DNA from: Microbacterium sp. H1-D42
GTDB taxonomy: Bacteria > Actinomycetota > Actinomycetes > Actinomycetales > Microbacteriaceae
Assembly (NCBI RefSeq): GCF_022637555.1
Contig: NZ_CP093342.1
Span: forward strand, 682,001 to 746,000
Direction: 5' to 3'
DNA length: 64,000 nucleotides
A model generated the notes under the pieces. The model did not search any database. It was not told the origin of the DNA and was given only the letters and a program-made list of their open reading frames with translations. Shown here piece by piece: positions 33,414 to 42,278 of the stretch; positions within the stretch are counted from its first letter, which is position 1; the number at the start of each line of letters is the position of its first letter. Both the position numbers and the translations under genes were made by a program.

Positions 33414-34223
33414 ATGCTCTCAGATCATGCCGACACACTGCTTGCCCTGCACCGCGGAGAGGGGTTCGTCATCCCCAACGCGTGGGATGCCGGATCGGCG
33501 CGCATCCTCGCGCAGGCCGGGTTCCCCGCGATCGCCACCACCAGCGCGGGGATCGCCTGGTCGCACGGCCTGCCCGACGGCGGCCGATTGAGCGCCGAGC
33601 GGATGCTCGAGCACATCGGAGAGATCGTCGCAGCGGTCGATGTGCCGGTGAGCGCGGACCTCGAGGACGGGTTCGGCGATTCGCCGGACGCCGTCGCGCG
33701 CACGGTCGGCTTGGCGATGCAGCTCGGGGCGGTGGGGGCCAACATCGAGGATGTCGCAGGCGGTCGCCTGATCGACGTCGAGCTCGCGGTGGACAAGCTG
33801 GTCGCTGTGCGCGAGGCCGCCCCGCGCGGTGCGTTCGTGATCAACGCGCGCACCGACCCGTACTTCGCATCCCGCTCGGCCGTCGACGACCCCTTCGCAG
33901 AGACCGTGTCGCGCGCGTTGCGATACGTGGACGCGGGTGCGGACTGCGTGTTCATCCCGGGGGTCGACGATGCCGACAGCATCCGCCGACTCGCATCAGA
34001 GATCCCCGTCCCGATCAACATCGTCGCGGGTCTGACCCCGACGCGCATCGACGCACCGATGCTGTTCTCGCTCGGTGTCGCGAGGGTCAGCATCGGCGGC
34101 GCGCTCGCCAGGGCGGCGCTGGCCTTCGTCGACCGCGCGGGACGCGAACTGCGTGAGACGGGCACCCTCGGCTTCCTTGACGAGGCGATGGCCTACGCCG
34201 ACGTGCAGCGGCGATTCGGTTGA
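33414..34223 (+). CDS. PEP mutase / isocitrate lyase family enzyme
   Basis: 269 aa TIM-barrel C-C or P-C lyase family. Seen are the N-terminal FVIPNAWDAGSARILAQAGFPAIATTSAGIAWS, the metal region VPVSADLEDGFGD, GANIEDV, INARTDPYF and GVARVSIGGALARAALAF. Members include oxaloacetate decarboxylases, 2-methylisocitrate lyases and carboxyvinyl-carboxyphosphonate phosphorylmutase-like proteins. The family KKCGH active-site motif is not evident, so I favour an oxaloacetate-hydrolase or decarboxylase-type member. It stands alone, convergent with the TetR gene. Confidence 0.85.
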   Translation: MLSDHADTLLALHRGEGFVIPNAWDAGSARILAQAGFPAIATTSAGIAWSHGLPDGGRLSAERMLEHIGEIVAAVDVPVSADLEDGFGDSPDAVARTVGLAMQLGAVGANIEDVAGGRLIDVELAVDKLVAVREAAPRGAFVINARTDPYFASRSAVDDPFAETVSRALRYVDAGADCVFIPGVDDADSIRRLASEIPVPINIVAGLTPTRIDAPMLFSLGVARVSIGGALARAALAFVDRAGRELRETGTLGFLDEAMAYADVQRRFG

Positions 34224-34236
34224 CGTCGGTGGGTGG

Positions 34237-34845
34237 TCAGGATGTGAGCCGGCGCGCGTATGCGATGTAGCTCGCCGCGATGTCGGCAGGCGTGAGCGGG
34301 CCGGCGGGGGAGTACCACTGCGAGATGCCTGTGCTCATCGTCGCCAGCGCGCGGGCGAGCTGCCGTGCGTCGTCGACGGTGAACACGCCCTGATCGACGC
34401 CGCGCTGCAGGATGTCGACCAGCATCCGCTCCTGCGCGTCGCGCGCCGCGATGTGATGGTCGCGTTCGGTCGGGTCGAGACTGCGCAGTTCAGTGGATGC
34501 CAGCAGCGCGAGCTCCCGGCGGTGCGCGTGGAACAGCGCGAGGCACTCGATGTGCAGATCGAGCTGGGCGCCGGCGTCGTCGCCTGCCTCGGTCAGCGCG
34601 CCCAGGCTGCGCTCTCTCAGCTCGATCATCGCGGCATCCATGATGGCGACGATCAGCGCCTGCTTCGACGCGAAGTGGTGGTAGAGCCCCGGCACCGACA
34701 TCCCCGCAGCCGCAGCGAGCATGCGCGTCGTCGTGCCGTGGTAGCCGCGGGCGACGAAGGTCTGCGTGGCCGAGCGCAGCAGCGGCGAAAGCGGGTCGCC
34801 ACTGAAGTCGCGCCAGTCGGGCGGGCTGTCCTCGGTCGCACTCAT
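34237..34845 (-). CDS. TetR-family transcriptional regulator
   Basis: 202 aa. The N-terminal HTH is ATQTFVARGYHGTTTRMLAA and AAGMSVPGLYHHFASKQALI, about residues 25-65; the C-terminal ligand domain is helical and ends IAYARRLTS. It is divergent from the SDR/acyl-CoA dehydrogenase/kinase operon with a perfect palindrome in the 53-bp gap, so it is the probable repressor, likely sensing an acyl-CoA by analogy with similar actinobacterial regulators. Confidence 0.9.
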   Translation of the reverse strand: MSATEDSPPDWRDFSGDPLSPLLRSATQTFVARGYHGTTTRMLAAAAGMSVPGLYHHFASKQALIVAIMDAAMIELRERSLGALTEAGDDAGAQLDLHIECLALFHAHRRELALLASTELRSLDPTERDHHIAARDAQERMLVDILQRGVDQGVFTVDDARQLARALATMSTGISQWYSPAGPLTPADIAASYIAYARRLTS

Positions 34846-34862
34846 GATGGCATACTAGCGTT

Positions 34863-34880
34863 ACCGAGCGCTCGCTCGGT
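34863..34880. promoter_or_regulatory. Probable TetR operator
   Basis: accgagcg-ct-cgctcggt: 8-bp perfect arms with a two-base centre, midway between the TetR start and the SDR start. The form resembles ACCGAnCG..CGnTCGGT sites of acyl-CoA-responsive actinobacterial TetR regulators. Confidence 0.7.
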
Positions 34881-34898
34881 GGATCAGAACGGACTGAC

Positions 34899-35677
<779 letters not shown>

Positions 35678-35681
<4 letters not shown>

Positions 35682-36889
35682 GTGCGCTGCCTGCCGAGGT
35701 GGAAGAGCTGCGGCTGCGCACCCGCGCGTTCATCCGCGACGTGGTCATCCCTGCCGAGCCCGCGCCGGGAGAGCGGCTGACTGAGGAGAAGCGGCGCGCG
35801 CTGGTCGCCGCCGCGAAGGATGCCGGCGTCTTCGCGCCGCTGGTATCGCCGGAGTTCGGCGGACACGGGCTGCCGATCGAGCACTGGTCGCCGATTCTGC
35901 AGGAGGCCGGCTACTCGCCGATCGGTCCGGCGGTGCTCGGCTGCATGGCGCCAGATGAGGGCAACATGCACATGCTCGGCCTGATCGCCACGGATGCCCA
36001 GAAGCAGCGCTACCTCGCGCCGCTCGCTGCCGGCGAGGTGCGATCCTGCTTCGCGATGACCGAACCGCACCCCGGTGCGGGCTCCGACCCGGCGGCGCTG
36101 CTCACCGCGGCCACACGCGTCGACGGCGGGTGGGTGATCAACGGGCACAAGAGATTCATCAGCGGAGCCGAGGTCGCAGCCTTCGCGATCGCGATGGCGC
36201 GCACCGAGGCCATCGATGGGCACCCCGCTGGCGCGACGATGCTGCTTGTCGAGATGGACAATCCGGGCATCCGCATCGGAGAGCAGATCCACGCCACCGA
36301 CCGGGTGATCGCCGGCGGGCATCCGCACGTGCACTTCGAGGACTGCTTCGTCGCCGACGATGCCGTCCTCGGCGCGCCAGGCGAGGGTTTCCGCTATGCG
36401 CAGGTGCGCCTCGGGCCCGCCCGCCTCACGCACTGCATGCGCTGGCTGGGACTGGCACGGCGCTCGGTCGATCTGGCGCTCGACCGAGCGAACTCCCGCG
36501 AGATCTTCGGAGCGCGCATCGCCGAACTCGGCATCGCGCAGGAGATGCTCGCGCAGTCGGTGATCGACATCGAGACCTCGGATGCCATCATCGCCAAGAC
36601 GGCGGCGCTGCTGGAATCCGATCCGCGAGCGGGAGCTGCGATGTCATCCATCGCGAAGGTGCACTGCTCTGAGGCGATCTTCCGCGTGATCGACCGTGCG
36701 ATCCAGCTGTGCGGCGGAGACGGCGTCACCGACAGCCTGCCGCTGGTGTCGTACATGAACGAAGTGCGCCCGTTCCGCATCTACGACGGCTCGAACGAGA
36801 CGCACAAGTGGGCGATCTCGCGTCGCGCAGCCTCGCGACGTCGCAAGGACGTCGATGCGGGTGCTCCCCGGCTCGACGACGTGTCGTGA
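35678..36889 (+). CDS. Acyl-CoA dehydrogenase, ACAD10/11-like
   Basis: 403 aa flavoenzyme. Residue landmarks are FAMTEPHPGAGSDP (FAD/acyl region), KRFISGAEVAAF, RLGPARLTHCMRWLG, the dimer-interface helix, QLCGGDGVTDSLP and IYDGSNETHKWAISRR near the C-terminus. The RLGPARLTHCMRW and QLCGG.GV patterns match the ACAD10/11 branch. The next gene is an APH-type kinase; in animals these two activities are fused in ACAD10/ACAD11, which process 4-hydroxyacyl-CoAs through a phospho intermediate. GTG start in a GTGA overlap. Confidence 0.9.
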
Positions 36890-37989
36890 GCGCGGGGATG
36901 CGCACCGAGCCGGACGGTGTGGAGGTCGTCGCGCGGCGATCGGATGCTGCCGCGCTGGCGCGCCCGCCGCTGCTGGTGATCGAATCGCTCGAGGCGTTCC
37001 TGGACGCACGCGGGCTGGGGTCTGGGCCGATCGCCTGGCAGCGCATCGGCGACGGGCAGTCGAACGTCACCTACCTGCTGCGCCGCGGGGAGACGCAGTG
37101 CGTGCTGCGGCGCGGACCGCGGCCACCGCTGCCGCGGTCGACGCACGACATGCTGCGCGAGTCGCGCATCCAGCAGCTCGTGGGTAGGGCGGGCATCGCG
37201 GTGCCCGAGATCCTCGCCGTCTGCGAGGACGATTCCGTGCTGGGGGTGCCGTTCTACCTGATGGGCTACCTCGACGGGGTGGTCATCACCGAGGATGAGC
37301 CCGCTGCGCTCGCCGCGGCGCAGATGCGGCGTGCGACGGCGTTCACGGCGGTCGACCAGCTGGTGCAGCTGCACGCTCTCGACGTCACAAGCGGCGGACT
37401 GGAGGTGATCGGCCGACCGGACGGCTACCTCGCGCGGCAGGTGAAGACCTTCTCGGGGTTGTGGGAGCAGGTGACCACGCGTGCCGTCCCTGCCGTCACT
37501 GACGCGGGCCGCTGGCTCGCCGAGAATATCCCCGTCAGTCAGCGCGCAGCGCTCGTGCACGGTGACTACCGCATCGGCAACCTCATGTTCGCGCACGGTG
37601 CCCCGCCGCGCGTGCTGGCGATCCTGGACTGGGAGATGGCGACGCTCGGGGATCCGCTCGCCGACCTCGGCTACTTCCTGGCAACCTACGGGCAGGACGG
37701 CACCGCGGCGACCCCGCTCGAGTTGACGCCGGTCACGCGTCTCGAGGGCTACCCGACGCGTGCAGAGCTGGCAGAGCGCTACGCCGCGGCGACCGGATTC
37801 GATCTCACCGACCTGCGCTGGTACCAGGCACTCGCGATGTGGAAGGCCGCGGTCTTCTGCGAGGCGATCTACACGCGCTGGCTGAACGGCGAGCGCCCCG
37901 GCGACGAGTTCGCCCCGACGCTGTTGGACGGCGTGCCCGCTCTCGCCGAGGAGGCGCTGCGCTTCATCGAGGGGCGCCCCGGTCGTTGA
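36886..37989 (+). CDS. APH-family kinase, partner of the acyl-CoA dehydrogenase
   Basis: 367 aa, aminoglycoside-phosphotransferase fold. It has an N-lobe with GDGQSNVTYLL, catalytic loop ALVHGDYRIGNLMF, and DFG-equivalent ILDWEMATLGDPLADLGYF. These are the hallmarks of the kinase half of ACAD10/11 and of LvaA in the levulinate pathway of Pseudomonas; resistance enzymes lack this context. Predicted substrate is a 4-hydroxyacyl-CoA, phosphorylated so the dehydrogenase can eliminate the group. GTG start overlaps the previous stop (GTGA); the ATG four codons later is possible. Confidence 0.87.
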   Translation: MSAGMRTEPDGVEVVARRSDAAALARPPLLVIESLEAFLDARGLGSGPIAWQRIGDGQSNVTYLLRRGETQCVLRRGPRPPLPRSTHDMLRESRIQQLVGRAGIAVPEILAVCEDDSVLGVPFYLMGYLDGVVITEDEPAALAAAQMRRATAFTAVDQLVQLHALDVTSGGLEVIGRPDGYLARQVKTFSGLWEQVTTRAVPAVTDAGRWLAENIPVSQRAALVHGDYRIGNLMFAHGAPPRVLAILDWEMATLGDPLADLGYFLATYGQDGTAATPLELTPVTRLEGYPTRAELAERYAAATGFDLTDLRWYQALAMWKAAVFCEAIYTRWLNGERPGDEFAPTLLDGVPALAEEALRFIEGRPGR

Positions 37990-38046
37990 GCGGGCGGAGC
38001 GAATCGAAACGGGCTGAGCGAGCGCAGCGAGACGAAGTGTCGAAGC
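37985..38046. repeat. Two copies of a short intergenic repeat (gttgagcg..gcgaatcgaa type)
   Basis: gttgagcgggcggagcga at 37985-38002 and tgagcgagcgcagcgaga from 38015, each followed by a tcgaa or cgaag segment. An inverted copy lies on the other side of the DUF222-HNH gene. It looks like a dispersed genomic element of this lineage. Confidence 0.55.
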
Positions 38047-38240
38047 ACCGATACCCGGAGCCCGCTGGTACGTGGCGGGGAGTCGAATGCTCGTTCTGGA
38101 GGGCTCGTGAGCGTCCTTTGGCTCCCGGGCCGCGTGGTCGGAGAGTTGGACGGAACCCGGTCTCGAAGTTCGTTCAAAAAGTTTCTCTGATCAGCCGGAT
38201 TCTGCCTGTCAATGTCGGTGGCCCCGTGTTGAATAGAGTT

Positions 38241-39659
38241 ATGAACAGCACCGCAGCTCTCCTGGATCGGGTCGTCGCCGACCTCGATCAGGTGCTCGGT
38301 GCGGATGCGTTCGCGGCGTTGTCCGATGCGGAACGACTGGTGGTGCTGAGTCGGGCCGGGGACGCTCTGCGGCGGGTGGAGGCTGTGGTCGTCGAGACGG
38401 TGGCGTCCTCGGATCCGGTGGGGCTTCCGAATGGTGTCGGATGCCGGAGCATGAACGAACTGCTCCAGCGCACCCTGCGTGTGGATTCCCGTGCGGCGGC
38501 GCAGATCGTGAAGGCCAGCAGGGCCGTGCACCGCGAGACGGACCTCACCTCCGGAGCGCCGCTCCCGGCGCGGTGGCCGGCGCTGAGGCAGGCGATGCTC
38601 GACGGGGCGATCGGGGTGACCGGGCTGCTCGCCGTGACCGGGCCGGTCGAGGCCGCCGGAGACCGGATCGGTGCGGCGGATCGGTGGAAGGCCGACGCGG
38701 TGCTCGCGGAGGTGGTGCGCGGGTACGCGGCCACGGATGACGTCGATGCTGAGGATGTCGATGCGGCACCGCCGGCGACGCCGGAGGACGTGAAGGCCAT
38801 CGCGCACGCGATCGCACTGCGACTGGACCCCGACGGCGCGGAACCCACAGAGCAGCGGGCGATGACGCGTCGGTTCCTGTTGATCGGGCGGATGCAGGAT
38901 GGCGTCTACCCGCTGCGGGGGAACCTGCTGCCCGAAACCTACGCGCAGTTGCAGTTGCTACTGGATGCGCAGCTGAACCCGAAGACCGACGGCCCACCCG
39001 CTCCGGAAGGTGTGAGGTTCCACCCCGTCGATGACGAGGGTGATGGGGTGGAGGGGGACGAGTTCAACAGTGACTCGCGGAGCGTGCTGGACACGCGCAC
39101 GCGCGGGCAGAAGCAGCACGACGCCCTCACCGCAGCCCTGGGCATCGCCGCCCGGCATGCGGATATGCCGTCGCTGGGCGGGGCGGCTCCCACGCTGGTG
39201 GTGCATCTGGACTTCGCCGACAGCTCCTGGGCGAGTATCCCCGGCATCGATGCCCCGGTGCACGCGGCTGTTGCCCGGCACACGGGGTGCACGGGTGCGA
39301 TTCAGCGGGTGTTCACCGAGCAGGGCCGGATCGTGGGGATGACGGTCACCGACCGGATCTTCACCGTCTACCAGCGCCGGGCGATCACGCTCCGTGACAA
39401 GGAGTGTCTGATCCCGGGCTGTCATGTGCCGGCGTCGTGGTGTGAGATTCACCACGTCACCGAATGGGCCAACGGTGGACCGATCAGCACCGACAACGGC
39501 GTCCCGCTGTGCTGGTGGCACCACCGCTCCCTGGACTACTCCGGATGGGAGATCCGCATGAACCACGGACTCCCCGAAATCCGCGGACCCGCATGGTGGG
39601 ACCCCGAACACCGCTGGCGCACCCCACGCCTCTCCCTCTCCGACTTCGCGTACACGTAG
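38241..39659 (+). CDS. DUF222 / HNH endonuclease-domain protein (13E12-repeat-like)
   Basis: 472 aa. The N-terminal helical DUF222 region is about residues 10-330, with SMNELLQRTLRVDSRAAAQIV and an acidic Asp/Glu-rich insert near 170-180. The C-terminal HNH motif is CLIPGCHVPASWCEIHHVTEW, N in DNG, then CWWHH, with four Cys for zinc. These proteins are multi-copy in actinobacteria and related to the mycobacterial 13E12 elements; the role is unsettled (possible homing or defence nuclease). An ATG closely behind a weak tagagt -10 suggests a leaderless start. Short repeats flank the gene. Confidence 0.9.
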   Translation: MNSTAALLDRVVADLDQVLGADAFAALSDAERLVVLSRAGDALRRVEAVVVETVASSDPVGLPNGVGCRSMNELLQRTLRVDSRAAAQIVKASRAVHRETDLTSGAPLPARWPALRQAMLDGAIGVTGLLAVTGPVEAAGDRIGAADRWKADAVLAEVVRGYAATDDVDAEDVDAAPPATPEDVKAIAHAIALRLDPDGAEPTEQRAMTRRFLLIGRMQDGVYPLRGNLLPETYAQLQLLLDAQLNPKTDGPPAPEGVRFHPVDDEGDGVEGDEFNSDSRSVLDTRTRGQKQHDALTAALGIAARHADMPSLGGAAPTLVVHLDFADSSWASIPGIDAPVHAAVARHTGCTGAIQRVFTEQGRIVGMTVTDRIFTVYQRRAITLRDKECLIPGCHVPASWCEIHHVTEWANGGPISTDNGVPLCWWHHRSLDYSGWEIRMNHGLPEIRGPAWWDPEHRWRTPRLSLSDFAYT

Positions 39660-39700
39660 CCGTTCCTGCCCGGGTTCGGCGGGCGCTGACGTCCGTCGTC

Positions 39701-39725
39701 GCTTCGACCCGCTGCGCTCGCTCAC
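39701..39725. repeat. Inverted copy of the repeat flanking the DUF222-HNH gene
   Basis: The reverse complement contains tgagcgagcgcagcg, identical over 15 bases to the copy at 38015, followed by gtcgaagc. A further partial direct copy, ctgagcgagcgcc, lies at 39786-39798. Confidence 0.55.
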
Positions 39726-39834
39726 TGCACCGCTCTTCGCCGCCCTCCTTGCTCAGCAACCGGGAGGGGTCCTCCGCTCCGGTTCCTGAGCGAGCGCCCT
39801 TTGACAGACTCAGAGGCCCGGCCGCTGAGCCTCG

Positions 39835-41073
39835 TCAGTCCCGCCCGACGATGAAGCTCGCCACCGTGGCCACGCTGCCGCCGAAGTTCAGGGTCGCGAC
39901 GTCCTTCGCCCCCTCGACCTGGATCTCGCCTGCCGTTCCGCCGGCCTGGCGGCGCGCGTCATTCAGCATCCGCACTCCTGTCGCACCCACCGGGTGTCCG
40001 CCCGAGAGCAGCCCGCCCGAGGGGTTCACCGGGATCGATCCGCCCATCTCCATGCGGCCGTCCTCGATGGCCTTCCAGCCCTCGCCGGGCGCGGTGATGC
40101 CGAGGTGGTCGATGGCCATGTAGCCGCTGATCGAGAAGCAGTCGTGCAACTCGATGGCCGAGAGCTGCTCTGGACCGCTGATGCCGGCACGGGTGTACGC
40201 ATCAGTGATGGTCGCGCGCAGGTGCGGAAACAGGTACTCGCTGTCTACCGAGGCGCGCAGCTTCTCATCCAGCGCCATGGTCGACGTGTGGTGGCCCCAG
40301 CCCTTGATCCGCGGCGGCAGCCCGTCATGCCCACGCCGAGCAGCCCAGCGCTCGGCGAAGTCGTGGCTGGCCAGGATCACCGCACTGGACCCATCGCTGA
40401 TGCGCCCGCAGTCGCTCTTGCGCAGCGACCCCTGCACGAGCGGATTCGCCTCGTCATCAGCTGCGTACGAGGCCACGGTCTCGACCCAGTCGCGAGTCTG
40501 CGCGAGCGGGTTGCGACGGGCGTTCTCACGGCTGTTCTGCACGAGCCGGCCGAGGTGCTCGGTGGTCATGCTGCCGTAGCGGCGGTGGATCTCATCGGCG
40601 ATGCGGTCGAAGGCGGTCGGCCAGGCGAGCTGACCGAGGTCCTCGCGGGAGCGCCAGCTCGCGCAGCCGAGGTTGTCGGCGGCGACGGTGCCCGGCACGT
40701 TGCGCATCTGCTCGACGCCGACGGCCAGCACGACGTCGTAGAACCCGGCCTCGATGTCGGCCATCGCGCCGAGTGCGGCCATGCTGCCCGAAGCGCACGC
40801 CGCCTCATGGCGGGAGGAGGGCAGATCACGCCACTCATGTGTCACCGCTGGCACCATCGCCCCCAGGTGCGATTGCCCGGTGAAGAACTCGCTGGAGTGG
40901 TTGCCGACATGGGCGCGCTGCACCTCTGAGGCGTTGATGCCGGCATCCGCCACGGCACCGAGCGAGGCCTCTCGGATCAGCTCGAAGATGCCGTCGCCGA
41001 TGCCTTCGGCGGCGACGTTGCGCCGGAAATCGGTCTGGGCACCGCCCAGCAGGTACACGCCTCTACTGCTCAT
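39835..41073 (-). CDS. Thiolase, acetyl-CoA acetyltransferase (SCP2/lipid-transfer type)
   Basis: 412 aa. Nucleophilic Cys in EAACASGSMAALGAM near residue 91 and catalytic His in GGLLSGGHPVGATG near 355; the HDCFS motif (IELHDCFSISGY) marks the SCP2-thiolase branch. It cleaves 3-ketoacyl-CoA of sterol side-chain or branched type in relatives. The ATG at 41073 has GAAGGAG five bases upstream. Last gene of the minus-strand catabolic operon, 29 bp after the preceding thiolase. Confidence 0.9.
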   Translation of the reverse strand: MSSRGVYLLGGAQTDFRRNVAAEGIGDGIFELIREASLGAVADAGINASEVQRAHVGNHSSEFFTGQSHLGAMVPAVTHEWRDLPSSRHEAACASGSMAALGAMADIEAGFYDVVLAVGVEQMRNVPGTVAADNLGCASWRSREDLGQLAWPTAFDRIADEIHRRYGSMTTEHLGRLVQNSRENARRNPLAQTRDWVETVASYAADDEANPLVQGSLRKSDCGRISDGSSAVILASHDFAERWAARRGHDGLPPRIKGWGHHTSTMALDEKLRASVDSEYLFPHLRATITDAYTRAGISGPEQLSAIELHDCFSISGYMAIDHLGITAPGEGWKAIEDGRMEMGGSIPVNPSGGLLSGGHPVGATGVRMLNDARRQAGGTAGEIQVEGAKDVATLNFGGSVATVASFIVGRD

Positions 41074-41102
41074 GTTCACTCCTTCTGAAATCCGGTCACG
41101 CC

Positions 41103-42278
41103 TCACGCGAACGACTCGATGACGACCGCCGTCGCGAGACCCAGCGCAGCCGGGATCGCGACCAGGCCGTAGCCGCCGCCCTTGCGGCGCAGCTGGTCGA
41201 GTGCGTTGGCGATGAGAACGCCGCCGCAGGCGCCGAGCGGATGCCCGACAGCGATGGCCCCGCCGTGCGCGTTCACGATGTCGGGCGAGACGCCCAGCTC
41301 GCGGGTCAGCAGCAGCGGTGTGACCGAGAACGATTCGTTGACCTCGATGACCGACAGGTCACGCGCGCTGATGCCGGCGCGATCGAGGGCCCTGCGGGCG
41401 GCCGGTGCCGTGGCCTCCAGGCCCGGTGAGCGCACAGCGGCCTGACCCCAGCCGAGCACCTGACCGCTGGGATCCTGCCCTGCCGCCCCCGTCTCGGAGG
41501 CCAGCACGATGGCGGCGGCCGCATCCGAGAACTGCGGGGCGGTGCCGACGGTGTGCAGCCCGCGGTCCGCACCGCGGACGATGCCCAGGTGACGCTCGAC
41601 GCGCTCCCACAGCGGGTCGTCCGCGAACAGCGGCGGGAGCGCCGCCAGCGCCTCGATGGTCGTATCGGGCCGAGCGCCCTCGTCGTGGGCGAGCTCGGCG
41701 CCAGAGGGTGTGGTCACGGCGATCGATGACTCCCACGCGGGTGCCGCGCTCGCGAGCAGCTGCGACCGCAGGCCGTACTCGTCGAGCTCGGCGCGTGAGA
41801 AGCCGGCGCGGAAGGCGGCCGCATCCGCCGACACCCCGATCGAGACGAAGCCGGTGATCTCGCCCTCGGTCGGGTCGAGCGCGAACGTGGGCCGGTCGGC
41901 CAGCATCGGCACGCGTGACATGGATTCGACGCCGGCCGCCACGACGACGTCCGCCCCGCCGGAGCGCACCTGCGCTGCGGCCGATGCGACAGCATCCAAT
42001 CCCGATCCGCACAGCCGCGACACCACACCGGCGGGAACGGTGTCCCAGCCGGCGTGGATCGCAGCCACTCGCCCCACGTCTCCGCCCTGATCCCCGACGA
42101 CCGTGCTCACGCCGACGACCAGGTCGTCGATGCGCTCGGGTGACAGCCCGCGCGAGCCGAGCTCGCGCAGCACGACGGCCAGCAGCTCGGCGGGCGAGAG
42201 CCCGGCCAGCGTGCCGCCATCACGGCGCACCCGCGCGCGGGGCGTGCGAGCGGCGTCGAGGATCAGGGCGCGGTTCAT
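41103..42278 (-). CDS. Thiolase-family protein with altered C-terminal active site
   Basis: 391 aa acetyl-CoA acyltransferase fold. The nucleophile is present (SRLCGSGLDAV, about residue 87) and the His in AVGHPLGACGG. However, where thiolases have the second catalytic Cys (CIGGGQG or similar, near the C-terminus) this protein reads GLVAIPAALGLATAVVIES, so the acid/base Cys is missing. It may be a non-thiolytic condensing or structural subunit, or use another residue. Starts in a 4-bp overlap with the acyl-CoA ligase stop. Confidence 0.85.
   Translation of the reverse strand: MNRALILDAARTPRARVRRDGGTLAGLSPAELLAVVLRELGSRGLSPERIDDLVVGVSTVVGDQGGDVGRVAAIHAGWDTVPAGVVSRLCGSGLDAVASAAAQVRSGGADVVVAAGVESMSRVPMLADRPTFALDPTEGEITGFVSIGVSADAAAFRAGFSRAELDEYGLRSQLLASAAPAWESSIAVTTPSGAELAHDEGARPDTTIEALAALPPLFADDPLWERVERHLGIVRGADRGLHTVGTAPQFSDAAAAIVLASETGAAGQDPSGQVLGWGQAAVRSPGLEATAPAARRALDRAGISARDLSVIEVNESFSVTPLLLTRELGVSPDIVNAHGGAIAVGHPLGACGGVLIANALDQLRRKGGGYGLVAIPAALGLATAVVIESFA

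Noticed and set aside
37990..38240. Search for an inserted element or tRNA attachment site before the HNH gene
   Set aside because: Only short dispersed repeats are visible; no integrase, tRNA fragment or target duplication.
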